A stretch of 64,000 nucleotides of DNA from Linnemannia elongata (taxonomy: Eukaryota > Mortierellomycota > Mortierellomycetes > Mortierellales > Mortierellaceae). The DNA is taken from NCBI GenBank assembly GCA_036320915.1, contig JAXBDG010000012.1, positions 310,001 to 374,000 of the forward strand. The letters run 5' to 3'. This document shows, piece after piece, positions 43,200 through 55,158 of this stretch (within the stretch, counting starts at the first letter, position 1; each line of letters begins with the position of its first letter). A program made the translations under genes and the position numbers. The notes under the pieces were generated by a model that was not told the origin of the DNA, did no database searches, and saw nothing but the letters and a program-made list of their open reading frames with translations.

Positions 43200-46100
43200 C
43201 CATAACCTTTACTATTATAACCCCGGTTATGCTTTTCCAACCCCCCAATAGGAGTACAGCCGCCACTGAACATGCTGTTATCACTCCAACCTCTCCTTCC
43301 TCGCTTCCCATCAGCAGTGCTATTACCACACCCAATGTAATCGCTTCTTCTTCTTCTTCCTACTCCTCTATTAGCTGGTGCAGCAGGAGCCGTGGAAACG
43401 ATCACCAAAGGTCAACAAATCGTCGATGCCCATACTTTAAAGAGAAGCGAACGACAAGCGCAAAGATCGACTATTCCCAAAAGCATGCTTCTAACAACTA
43501 CGATTACCTCGAAGCCATCTTTGACACCGTTTCGGACAAGAGTATCCTCGCTGCACGTACTGATATTATTCAGGATCAGGATCTAAACACGACCACAAGA
43601 AAGGAAAGAAAAAAAGAGTAGAGAAAAGGAGGGAGAATAGAGAGTGGCAGACTGAAATAAAAAATACGATGCAAGACTACACTCATATTTCATTTTTTTC
43701 TCACCCAACACCTCCGCGAGCGAAGCCGCGGTTACTATTCTAGTACAATACATATCATTATCTCTTCCCTCCACTCTTCTAAAAGTTGCGCTCTTTGTCT
43801 GAGCCCCCATGTTTTACTGCAGCAGAAAGTCAAAGCAAACGTTCACAAGAACGTTGGTGTACTTTATTCAACAATCCTCTCAAGGGTCCACAGCTGGGCA
43901 GAGGAGCCTTCAGCTGATTGAAGGAAGAGGGTGATGGGATACTCAGCCTTAGGACGGTGAGCTGTCACGACGAGATCCTGGTATGGTACAAGGATTTTGT
44001 ATTTTCCGTTACCAGCACTTTGGATATACCACTTAGAGGTTTCAGGGTCGAACTCAGATGATCCTTGAGCTTCTCCGTTATGAGCAGTGAGAAAGTATCC
44101 GGTGCCAGAATTTCGGATACGGTAGCCCTCTTCGAATGGCTCGATTGCCCAGCGCTCGTAGATGCTCGCGAAATAACCATCGACAGTGACGCTCGTGAAA
44201 AAAGGAGGTCGTCCGCCGCCAGCAGGAAAGTTCTTGGCCCAGGAGTCGTCGTTAGAGATCCTGAACAGCGCAGCAGCCTTGCACGTGGTAGCAAGAAGGA
44301 GCACCACGAGGAAGGATACCAAAGTCGAAAGAGTGATTTGAGCCATGTCTATTGCAGCAGTCGATTGAGAGCAGTGATGTTTAATACAGAAGCAAATTTT
44401 TGAGGGACATACGAATTTAGAGGCAGAATGCTGGTCCTTGGTGCTTACCTTGTATGAGTTGGAGTGCGTGAGTTGGTGTGCGTTGGAATGACCAGAATGA
44501 GGAGGAAGATCGAGGCTTTATATCTGTGGAGATATTCGAAATATCAAGTAGGGTCTGCGCTCTTTACCTACAATACTCGTGAGTTCTTACTGAGACCCCT
44601 TGTTGGAAGTGATTGCGTAAGAATGGAAGAATTGAAGGTTACGAGGAGTTACATTAGCATCTCTCCCAGGCAAAATACCCAGAAACAAAAAGGAGGCTGA
44701 AAGTTCAAGCGAGGTTGGGAGTGAATGGAGAGATGTGGTTTATTATGCAGGTCCGCGAGAACTCTCGACATATGCAGGCATGTAGTATGCGGTTTACCTC
44801 AACTCTGCCCATGCACATTCACACACCCCTATTTTTGCTCATGCGCGGCGCATAAATACCTTCATGCCCCCCTATGTGGTCGATATGGAAAACGAGAAGG
44901 GAAACATTCATGCACAGCACTTGGAGGCAAAAAGGGGGAGAGTGGAAGGAGCATGGGCACGCAAAGAGAACATTTGTACCATGAATGAGAAAAGGTCCAA
45001 AGGTATCAAGCGTGGGTAAAATAAAGAAGCATACGCGTGGTACTGCGTGAATATTCATTGAGTATTAAATGGCTCATTGAAAAAATGGACGCGCGGCGCT
45101 TGAGCAGACCACAGGGACATAAGAATGAGGGCAGGTGGATGGTGAGATATATCTGTGGACGCACGATACGCGTAAAGACGGTAAGATCGCGCGAAGAGGT
45201 AACTTTCGTAATCAGAGACAGTCCAAAGAGCAATGGCCTCAAAACACTGCAGGCACTGCCGCCTGTGTTCGTGCTTACACAAACATTACCCCTTTTTCAC
45301 TCCTCTGACCCGAACGATCTTTCTCCCCCAACTTACTTCATTAAAAGTGTCCCGCACGTCTTTTAACACTACAATGACCTCTTACTGATACCTACTTGCT
45401 TGTGCTGTTGTTAATAATGAGATTAAAGTGAGTTAGATATGACTTGACAAGTGGGAGACCGAGAAAAACTCATTATCAGCATGAATACAACAATCAAAGC
45501 TTTCTCAGCTTATTTCGCCTCACTATGCAGCTTTTCCCACCTGCATCCTGTCATAGGCACACCCATTTTCTCAGATATCTCCCTCCTCATACCGTACATC
45601 TCTCCCACTTCACTTCTCTAAATTTTGCATTTTCTCCAACCACATCTTTTCCCTCATGCATCATTCTCTTTGCATCCTTCTCTTTGCATCCAAACCACAT
45701 TGTAATCGAATAGTCCTTTGTTACTTTTTTCCCCCCTCATTATCCGCCGTTAGTTTTGACATTTGCTCGTTGCCATTTTGGTTTACCATTCAATATTTCA
45801 AAACGATATTGGTGTTTTCTAGTTATCTTGATCTTAAGATGAATAGATTTCCTCTTGTGCTGTTATGTTCTCCAGTTTGCAAAACCTGTTTACCTTCCTG
45901 TCATTTTGAACCTTTTTATCCTTTCTTGCACACCCCACCTTTTCTCAAGAAAAGACTACATTCGCCTGCCAATATGATACATCTGATCATGATTAATTAC
46001 ACCTTATTTTTTTAAATGATGCAAATGCCGCACTTCATTCATGCTCATTTTGCCCCTTTATGCTAATTTTTGCCAAAGAAAGAGAGAAGATGGAGTAGAA

Positions 46101-46775
46101 GCATAGGTGTGGTGACAGAGAAGTCGAGGATGCAGACAAACAGTACCAATGATCACTCTTCATGTAATGGGACAAACCTTTTTTTTTTTTTGAAAGGCAA
46201 TGCATCATTCAAAAGGGATGCCTCACAGAGTGCCTCTCAATATGCGATCTTACCATCAGGCCCAAAAAAATGCGCATAGACATGAACATATTTACCCCTG
46301 TTGACGTACACAATAACAAAGGATCGCCCAGCACAAATCGATCTTATCAATCTATATCCACTTGCCACTACCATTTTTCAAAGTGCAGAAATATACCTCC
46401 AAGATTCGAAGCCAATGAAGTGTACAATTAAAGGAACAGTTGAGAAAGGGAAGCAATGAGGGTGATAGTTCCGCCGCTTGGGTCAAAGGATATCATAAAA
46501 AAATAACGCCCATGTCCATCTCCATCTGCTCCAATGTACAGAGGGTGTCGAGAAGAAAAGTCAGAACAAAACGGGAATGTAACAGAAGAAAATAAGTGCA
46601 TAAGGAAATCAGAGATGAAGCCAGCCAAAATGAAGACGATATCTAGCCTCAACCACTCTTCGTTTTGTCGCTCTTGCCACCACGGATCACATCCTAACGA
46701 ATCATTTGAAGGGAGATTTTTAACAATGATTCAAAGTGCGTAAATCACGTTGCAGGGGCAAACTCGCTTACTCCT
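43200..46775 (-). repeat. Inverted-duplication arm B' (right copy)
   Basis: Mirror copy of 24410-27985, carrying the second beta-trefoil gene (43864-44346, minus). It is flanked on both sides by copies of unit R (42765-43145 and 46790-47312), whereas the left arm has R on its inner side only. Confidence 0.93.
43864..44346 (-). CDS. Secreted beta-trefoil protein, I66 inhibitor-like (160 aa), copy 2
   Basis: Paralogue of 26837-27319 in the mirrored arm B'. It has the same length, signal peptide (1-24) and trefoil pattern (WAIEPFEEGYRI, KWYIQSAGNGKYKI, QLWTLERI), and also no cysteine in the mature part. It differs at 21 of 160 residues: for example residues 55-61 change from a GIIVDDQ-type to a SVTVDGY-type loop, and the C-terminus changes from RLNQ to RIVE. 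The invariant parts are the signal peptide core, the NDDSWAKNFPAGGGRPPFF segment and the HRPKAEYP region. The TATA and likely 5' UTR intron match copy 1, with a consensus donor here. Both copies look functional. Confidence 0.85.
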   Translation of the reverse strand: MAQITLSTLVSFLVVLLLATTCKAAALFRISNDDSWAKNFPAGGGRPPFFTSVTVDGYFASIYERWAIEPFEEGYRIRNSGTGYFLTAHNGEAQGSSEFDPETSKWYIQSAGNGKYKILVPYQDLVVTAHRPKAEYPITLFLQSAEGSSAQLWTLERIVE

Positions 46776-46789
46776 ATAGTATGTGTAGA

Positions 46790-47312
46790 ATAATCCATGC
46801 CGAGAGTTAACGGTGGGAGGGGAGGGAGGGAGGGTTTCACTCTCTGTCTGTCTGTTCTCTCTGTCTCACTTTTCTTTCCTTATCCCCTTTGCGTTCTGTG
46901 CTCGTCTGCACCCTCTTTGGTCGTCGTTGCTAAAAGAGGGCGGTGGGCTCGTTCTTTGACTAAATTCTAGAGGAACGATACACTCGAGTGGAGGTTGATA
47001 CATCAGGGGGGTATGTCTCTTGTGGATGTGTGTTGTTGATCAGGGTGGAGTGCGTGTTCGTTTGATGCTTTTTGTTATTGTTGCTGGTCATTGCTGTTGT
47101 GGTTGCTGTTCTGAATGTATGTGCGTTCGTTGGCTTGGAGATCATGGGCACAGACAACAGATATCAGACAACAAGGGATGAAGGAGCATAGAAGACACAT
47201 GTCCCGTGCAGATGTATGTCCTTGGAAGGGAACCCTCTGTTCGCACATGAAGGAACGAGAGAAATGGATCTAGAATGAGAAGGGGATGATTCTACAGAGG
47301 TTTAATCCAGGC
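46790..47312 (-). repeat. Repeat unit R, copy 2 (between A' and B')
   Basis: Near full-length inverted copy of 28029-28549. It occupies the junction between arms A' and B', where the left side instead carries about 20.8 kb of other sequence. It is in direct orientation with copy 3, so R-R recombination could have removed sequence on this side. Confidence 0.85.
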
Positions 47313-47786
47313 ACTGATCGACCAATTGCTTGATAAACAGCGACTAAGACCAACAAGGTTCGCTGACCAACGTTCACTTTTGCAAACGAAACCAAGTTGG
47401 TTTGGATGATGAGCAAAAGTTTTTCCAGTTGATATGCTGTGCACTGTTGAAACGGCGACCTTTCTTTGGTTGTTTTGGGTCCATTTTTTTATTAGTTTTT
47501 AGGGCTTTTTTAGATTTTTTTGGGCTAGCGCTCATATATTTAAAGCAGAAGAGATAGGAAAAACGGGTATAAAGGGCAAGAAGAGATACAGAAGAGGCAC
47601 AGATATGTAGGAGAGCAGAAGGGGTACAAACAGGTACAAAAGCTGAAGAGGAACACACAGGAGGGGAATATTACTGCTGGAGACTCGTGTTGAAGGTAAC
47701 TTGCATACATGACTAGGGCCTGTACTGTAGTGGCCTAAGCCCTGAAATGCATCTTCGCTGCAACAACGCTGACGGTTACCGACGGG

Positions 47787-48753
47787 TTAGAAACGGATAG
47801 CGTACGCGGGCGAAGCCAAGCCAGGAACCTGAGCACCGCCCATCACCATGATTTCGAGGACGATTCTGGTGATATGATTGCTCTGAATTTGGGTCCCAGT
47901 GACGACATTCTGTTCAACTAAGGAGAGGCAGTGATATTAGAAAAAAGAAAAAGGATACATTTCGACAGCTGCAGCTGCAGGAGTTATATCTTGGATCGGC
48001 AAGAGAACAAGTATAGAGAAGAATACTTTGTCACTTTTTTCATAGACCGATTAATGATGGAAATGCACATAAGGAAAGACAATGGAAAAGAGGAAAGGAG
48101 AGAGTGGCTATGGGCAGAGGAAGAGGGGAAGGTGGGAAGCGAGAAATGACAAAATAGACCGAGAAAGGGTTTGTGTACTCACAAAGAAATCGCCCGCTTT
48201 GCCTTACAAAATCCGACGTCCGTCGTAGTAGCAGTTGGTTACACCAACTGCTCACATTGCAGAGGTAGTCCTGACCTGCAACTGGTGCAAAATAAGGTAG
48301 TTCGACATGGAGCCTGCAAGTTCGGGCATCCTAGTAAAAGTGTTCCAAGCAACCGAAAGAAATAGAGAACGAACAGGACATGTACAAATTTTTTAGTTCG
48401 CGTGTTTTTTTTTTTTCCTTTTTTTCTTTTTCTTCCTTTCTTTCAGAATGCTTCGACAAACGATTTATGTTCGTTTATGTATTTGGGTTTCTTTGGCATT
48501 AAAAGAAATAAACAACACCCTCGCTTACATTTCCATCTCTAGTGAGCACAACTCGAAACCACTGATAAAGATCTCGATCATAGCACAACATTTTCGCAGC
48601 CACAATTTGGTCAGGAAACATGGGGACATGTCTCAGATCTATATCCCAAATCATCGTCTTGGCATCGTGGACTGGGAGGTCTAGTGGACGCCCCCAAATG
48701 GGATTATGTTGAGGTATTGGTTGAACCATTTGCTGAGCTACTTGTTGAGCCAT
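47787..48753 (-). CDS. Uncharacterised three-exon protein, family member 2 (167 aa)
   Basis: Model: complement(join(47787..47917, 48183..48330, 48529..48753)), phases 0 and 1 exactly as in the genes at 1911 and 51674. Exon 1 begins MAQQVAQQ and has IWDIDLRHVPMFPDQIV and a YDRDLYQWFRVVL strand. Exon 2 has YLCNVSSWC. Exon 3 has HITRIVLEIMVMGG and ends at TAA soon after, so this member lacks the low-complexity tail of its relatives. It is the mirror partner of 1911-3146, but protein identity is far lower than that of the shared 1.9 kb upstream region. The start follows the G tract by about 40 bases. Function unknown; it may be the minimal form of the domain. Confidence 0.75.
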
Positions 48754-48793
48754 TTGTTGTGGTGTTTGGCAATGTCGGAGATGAAGGCAAGAC

Positions 48794-48815
48794 GGGGGGG
48801 GGGGGGGGGGGGGGG
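48794..48815 (+). repeat. Poly-G tract, ~22 bases, upstream of 48753 gene
   Basis: Mirror partner of the C tract at 1847-1870, lying about 40 bases upstream of the minus-strand start codon at 48753. Confidence 0.9.
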
Positions 48816-50675
48816 CGGTGTTAGTGATCGAGGAGACGAAGGTGAGAGTTGGGAGTTGGGAGTTGGGAGTTGAGAGAAATGGAGGAGGAGACGAAGAGAG
48901 GTTGTAGAGGTTGGAGAGGTTGGAGAAGGAAAGAAGAGAATAGCGACTACAACCCTGTTTTATTCACACCCTTGTACAGTGCGGTCCCCTACACTCTCTC
49001 TGACCACAGAAACCATTAATCGACCAATAGGGACCATGAAAGAAGAGGATTGGGGCATGGTAGCATAGTCGACCTCACTCTTGGTCCACAGTGACCTAGG
49101 CCAGGTACGAGAGAACAAAGGAAATGTTGGCTCCTCTTTGGTGGGAACAATAAAGCAAAGTCTTTGCTCGTTTTGCCACTACTTCATGTCCACCCACCAT
49201 CACCACCATTGGCCAAAAGTACGTTGAACCACCCACCCACACTGACTTGACCTCACTTAAGCTTGCGTCATTTCAATCCACATCCACATATCTGTTTTCC
49301 ATCTGGAAGCTTTTTCGAAGAACAGGAAGAACCCTATTGTTCCTGACATGGCCTGCTATTATTCTCTCTACCGTCCACCATTATCTTCCCCTTTCACCAT
49401 TCCCTTGTCTTTGTTCCAAAAAAGGACGCTCATATGGGTTTGGACACGATTGCTTTCTGTCTTTGTTAGCCAAAAATAATGTAAAGACTGTTTTCCCGCC
49501 TTCTTTGCCCTTTTTTGCTTCCCACCTTTAGAATGGTCCAACGGACAAGGAAGAAGGACAACAAACACCTTGATGAACTGCGAAAGAGCAAAGAGCAACA
49601 CACGAAGGTCACTTGGAAGAAGATTGTTCTTTATCGGGATGTGCTGCATATTGCCTACTTTTTCAAGGCTAGTGTGAAAGAAAAACAAAAGACAAAGAAC
49701 AACAAAAGCATAGAGCAACACAACGATGACAAAACGATATGGATAATTTGCATGCTCTGTCATTCTTTTGAAAGAATATGTGGTTCAGGAAAGGTGGTGT
49801 GACGTGTGTTGTTGGCGCGTCTATTGTCAAACAAGATATGCGGAGATATGAATCTGAAACTCCACACATAACAATGAACGGCCAAGTTCTCCTCTGGACA
49901 CGCTGAACATACGTACAATGAACACAACCCAACATACGTGAACAGAAAGGCAAGGGTGCAAGCAAGTGTAGTTATATCGGACCAGGTTATTAAGTCATGC
50001 TGGAGGATGGAGTGTGGACCGTAGAGGGTGTTGGCTCTGTGGTAGATTTATGACGAGGAGGAGAAGGTGAGCAAGACCAAGAAAAGAATGTATACAAGAG
50101 AACACCGAACAGCAGGTGGATGGCACTCTAGCCTACAGCTTCTACTACTACTAAAAACTACTACTACTACCAAGACTACTAAGACTACGAACCTCTACTA
50201 CGACTACTAACTACTACCACCACAGTCCTTATGAGTGTTTGACATCACCATCCCTGCAACAATAGATGCAGCATCTGTCCAACCCGGATCCCAACCGGGA
50301 TATAGCCATCACTTCTTCACTAAAGATAAAGTGGGTCCAAGATCCCAACATGACTTTACCCTTATTATCAGCTTTTTTTGTTTATTTCTGACTCTTTTCA
50401 GGTCCAGCCTCCTTTTAGGCTGACTATTCGTGAGCATTAGTTATTCACACACGCTCTCTTTCTTTCTCTGCTTTCTTCTTGAAACGTAGAGTCAACTTGA
50501 CTAGAGGTCCTTCCCACGCAAGACAGAGGCGCGTCCTGGTCACGCTATCGTAAGTGTCTCTCGTCTCTGCTCAGTCCCTTCTTCTCCTATCTTCCCCGGC
50601 ACGCGTGTCTTCATCCAAGTCAACTTGGCCCTCGTTGTGTCTCCCCTCACCTATCTCACTACCTCACTACCTCAC

Positions 50676-51673
50676 CCACTTCATGTCCTCGCCCCCATCT
50701 GATGCTGTGGATCCCTCCTTCCTCTCTTTACTCCACCCCTTTCCGCATCCTTCCATCCGTACTGCCTCCTAATACCCATTTTCGGACATATGCACACACC
50801 CTTTCTCTCCTTGCATCTTTCCCGCCTCTTCATTTTCTCTGTAACCAATTTTATGTCGCAGAAGTCCTCCACACTTGCCAGACACATTCGTGTTACCACT
50901 CCCACTCTACCACGCCTTCTTTACCACGCCTCACTCTATCACCCGCTCCCAGAGACAAGCAATTCCATTGTTCTGGATGTCCACCGTTCGATATTGTCGA
51001 TAAGCAGTGGTCTCCTTTTACCTGTATCTGCACACAAGAGGCGATAATGAAGACTTCTTCATCACGCAAGGGGAGCCAAGGTGTCTTTAGCTTTATTGTA
51101 TGGATCATGTAGCTTCCTTTCAAGAACGCTCATAGATGAAGTTTACTTTTGTTTATTTTAAGAACACCACAGTTGCCTTTGTCTGGAGTGGAGAGAGGGT
51201 AAAGAGAGGCCAGGGACAAAAGAGAGGGCAGGGGCAATGAGGCGAGTCTTTGTGTGTTTGCTGCTCTCTAGCCCGTACTTATCCAAGAGAGGGTGTCAAA
51301 GAACCATATGACAAAGGACCACCACCATTGAACACATATAACGGTAGGGTCAAAGTCCATCTCCCCCCCCCTATTTCTCTTCCTTGTCCTCTCTCTATTC
51401 CACTTCCACTTCATTTCACTTTTTCCAATCCTCTTCCCAACTTCCACACATCAAAACACAAAAAAAGAACAGAAAGCCAAAAAAAAAAGGAAAAAGAAAA
51501 AAAAAAAAACTGCTTCACGTTAACACTTTCTCCTTCGATACCACTCATCTCACTTCTCTACCACCTTCCTCCCTCTTCTGCTCGTCCCCTTTTATTCATA
51601 ACTCCTTCAAAGTCTCCATTCCTTCAGCAAAACACAGCCTTCTCTACCGCAACATCCCTTCAATTCTTTCGTC
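50676..51673. other. Intergenic, leader of family member 3
   Basis: Outside arm A'. CT-rich sequence with an A-rich block (51460-51512) ahead of the start at 51674. No independent gene is supported. Confidence 0.5.
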
Positions 51674-54600
51674 ATGCCATCTATGATCGAACCGGATGGC
51701 CAAGAGGCGGTCTCGTTCTTGGAAACCAAAATCTGGGATGTCGGTCGCTTGCATGCACCAGAGTTGTTGCCAGACAATACGCTCTCGCCAAACAACTTGC
51801 ACGTTCACCAAAATATTTACTTTAAGACAGTCCGCCTTAAAGTTGGCCTGCAAGTCATGGTAAGTTAGCAAACAGACGCTCGCCTTTGTTTCTCATTTTC
51901 GCTGTTTTTCTTATCCCTATTGGTGTTAGACCATGGAGTATGCACACATAAACGACTTGGCGAACAAGCTCGTGAATGATAGGTGAAGGCACTGACCAAC
52001 GTATTTTTTTTTTTTTGTTTTCTTGTTGTTCATTCCCTGTTGCAGCCTGACAACAACGTCATTCTTCGCATGGAGGCGTCCCATAACGGACCTACCCAGA
52101 GGATCCCGGCTAAACACTTCCGTGTCGTCGTTTTATGGGTAGTGCACGGGGTCGTCTCGGTGAACGTCGTTCATGAGGTGGTGGGGCAAGGGCGCAGAAG
52201 AATTGATCGTAAGTTTTTTTCCCCATCCGTGTTCTGTGGAATGACGAGAGCCTTTTTTTTCATTTTTGTCCGCATTGTTTTTTATTTTTATTTCTGCTTG
52301 CCTTTGAAAGTCTGCAATAACAAGAACCAGCAACAGCTATAAGGAACGAGCAATGTCACTCTATTCTATACCTTTTCACTCTCCAACTCACCTTCTTCTT
52401 CCCCCCCTTTTTTTTGTCCTTTCCTCCTCCTTTCATTAACTCGGTTATGTATGTTTCTTCCATAGCCGTAAGGGCAATCAATGCCGCGAATTACAACCCC
52501 GCTAACGTCTACAAGGTCTTCATCACCCAGCTGGATGAGATGAACTTGGTGATATACGAGGATATCTTCTCTTTTTATGATCAGAACCAAGTTGCTATCA
52601 ACACTCCGTCACAAAATGACGCTCCTGATCCGCAGAATTTAGCTCCTAACTTCGCTGCGTATGGCGGGAATGCAGCTCAAACTGCAGCCGGACCTTTTCC
52701 TGCTCGTGGTCGTGGTCTTGGATTTGGTTTAGGTGGTGGTGCTGGACGAGGTTGGAGAGGCAGAGGAGGAGGCAGAGGAGGAGGCGGAGGTCGTGGAGGT
52801 GGATCTACTCCAAGTAGTGGAGGTGGATCTACTCCAAGTAACGGAGGCGCATTTACTCCAGTTAGTCCAATTAGTGGAGGTGGATTTACTCCAAGTAGCG
52901 GAGGCGGATATACTCCAGGTAGTGGAGGCGGATCTACACCAAGTAATGGAGGCGGATCTACTCCAAGCAGTGGAAGTGGATCTACTACAAGCAGTGGAAG
53001 TGGATCTACTACAAGCAGTGGAAGTGGATCTACTACAAGCAGTGGAAGTGGATCTACTCCAAGCAGTGGAAGTGGATCTACTACAAGCAGTGGAAGTGGA
53101 TCTACTCCAAGCAGTGGAAGTGGATCTACTCCAAGCAGTGGAAGTGGATCTACTCCAAGCAGTGGAAGTGGATCTACTCCAAGCAGTGGAAGTGGATCTA
53201 CTCCAAGCAGTGGAAGTGGATCTACTACAAGCAGTGGAAGTGGATCTACTCCAAGCAGTGGAGGCGGATCTACTCCAAGCAGTGGAGGTGGATCTACTCC
53301 AAGTAGTGGAAGTGTATTTACTCCAAGCAGTGGAGGTGGATCTTCTCCAAGTAGTCGAGGTGGATCTCCTCCAGGTGGTGGATCTCCTCCAGGTGGTGGA
53401 TCTCCTCCAGGTGGTGGGGGCGGTGGAGGAGGTGGTAGAGGAGGTGGTGGAGCCCCCCCAGGCGGTGGTGGACGCGGAGGAGGAGGAGGTGGTGGTGGCA
53501 GTGGCGGAGGAGGAGGTGGAGCCCCCCCAGGTGGCGGTGGACGCAGAGGTCCCCCAGGTGGAGGTGCCCCTCCAGGCGGTGGAGGCCGTGCAGGACGTAG
53601 AGGAGGCGGTGCAGGCGGCAGGGGTGCCCAAAGTGGTACTCAGCAGCATGGGACAGGGGTCAATGTTGATCTTGACACCTCAGACGACGACACCACCTCA
53701 GACGACGGCAAATATATCGATCCATACGATGACGACGGCTCCGCCGACGATGGCGGCCAATACAACGATCCATACGATGACAGTGACTTCATCTCAGATG
53801 ACGGCAAATACAGCGATCCATATGATGGCGACGACCCCACCGACGAGGGTGTCCTATACAACGACCCATACGATGACGACGTTGACAATGAAGACAACGA
53901 TCAAGAAGGACTTGTGAAGAAGAGGTCCGCATTGGTAGCAGAGGCTGAGACTGCGAGCGCGTCAAGTTCGGAGACATCTAGAAGCCAGATGGACCTTGAG
54001 TGCGTGAACATTCAGCCATCGACCATACCTGACAGCAACAAGACCAAAGGCAAGTCGTCTTTGGCGAGAGCTGTGGAGATTATCGACGCTGTGCAGGAAG
54101 AACAAGTCGAAAAGTCGGCGGTCGTTAAGAAGACGATTGTGGTTAAAAAGCCAGCGGCTGTGGTTGAGAGGAAGGCGGTTGTGATTGAGAAGTCGGTTGT
54201 CCAGAAGGCGATCGTGTCCGCACATGCCAAGACTGTCAAGCAGGTCCGGCTCGAAGAGATCAGCAAGTTCAAGAGCCACACTGAAGCTGAGGACAAGACG
54301 GCTGCCATCGAGAAAGAGGAACTCGAGACAACTCCGCTCAAGAAGCTCGATATCAAGCCTACCGCCTCCAAGAACGTCGACCCCATAAGGACCTCTCACA
54401 AGAAGGCCGAGTCCGAAGCCAGCGTCAAGAAATCTGATCCCAAGCAGGCAAAGGCGGTTGAGCCCAGGAGTCCAAAGGTGGTGTCGTCCAATCAGAGTCC
54501 CCCGATCGAGGTCGTTGAGATCAAGAAGAGCGCTGTTGCCAAGAAACCCTTGCCTTCGAAGGCTGACCCTATTCCGGTCGCGGTCGAGCCTGAGGATGTC

Positions 54601-55158
54601 GAGGTAGCGAAGGAGTCCAAGGTCAAGAAGGTGCTTGTCAAGAAGGCAACGACAGCAACAGCCTCTACAAAGAAGGTTGAACGCGAGTCAGCTGCCTCCA
54701 AGAAGGCCAAGTCTGCGAATGTCGAGGCGGCGAAGGACCCCAAGGCCACGAAGGTGCTCGCCAAGAAGGCCAACACGTCCGAGCCAAAGTCGGTCAAGAA
54801 GGTCCAAGTCGAGTGTGTCAAGACAGTCGAGGTTGTCAAGGAGAAGAAGACAGTCGAGAATGCTAAGGACAAGAAGACGGCGGCCCAGACTGTAAAGGGC
54901 AACAAGCAGACGACAGAGCTTGTCAAGAATAAGAAGAAGGCGACCCAAACTGTCAAGGACAAGAAGGCGACAACGGCCAGCGCGACACCGACTGGGGTGC
55001 CTTCGATACCAGAGGGAACCGGCAGCTCACGAAAGCAAGAACAGCATTCAGCACCACCGATTGCACAGCTCCTTCAACATCGACCACAGGAAACTCAAAA
55101 GAGACCGCAGGAGGATGGAACAGACCAGTTGGGGCGCTCAACCAAGCGGCGCCGGTAA
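51674..55158 (+). CDS. Three-exon protein, family member 3, with Gly-Ser repeat and Lys-rich tail (1013 aa)
   Basis: Model: join(51674..51859, 52046..52208, 52466..55158), phases 0 and 1 as in the two shorter paralogues. Residues 1-150 are the shared domain (IWDVGRLHAPELLPDN, RMEASHNGP, NPANVYKVFITQLDE). Then come an RGG-like Gly/Arg block, about 12 perfect copies of GSGST(P/T)SS with degenerate flanks (52972-53259), Pro-Gly-Gly and RGG stretches, four acidic repeats of the type DDGKYxDPYDDD (about 528-600), and a 400-residue Lys/Val/Glu/Ala tail with repeated KKAxxxK and VKxKK motifs. It ends in a basic STKRRR. No signal peptide. The composition suggests an intrinsically disordered nuclear or condensate-forming protein; that is inference. 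It is head-to-head with family member 2, 2.9 kb apart. Confidence 0.8.
52972..53259 (+). repeat. 24-bp coding minisatellite, 12 units
   Basis: Tandem GGAAGTGGATCTACTCCAAG-type units encoding GSGST(P/T)SS; the C/A alternation at one codon gives Pro or Thr. Degenerate units extend on both sides. Long frames on the other strand and in the second plus frame arise from this array. Confidence 0.95.

Larger units (their letters stand above)
47330..50675 (-). repeat. Inverted-duplication arm A' (right copy)
   Basis: Reverse-complement counterpart of bases 1-3610. Its outer end is near 50675, where the G/A-rich motif that opens the window is mirrored. Its inner end is near 47330, where it meets the second copy of unit R. 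It carries the paralogous gene at 47787-48753 and its 1.9 kb upstream region. Confidence 0.9.

Noticed and set aside
52729..53649. 306-codon antisense frame rich in AWSRSTST
   Set aside because: Antisense product of the same 24-bp array.
52733..53917. 394-codon frame rich in LLQAVEVD overlapping the Gly-Ser repeat gene
   Set aside because: It is the second reading of the 24-bp array. It has no start context or continuation, while the overlapping frame has conserved introns and a paralogous N-terminal domain.
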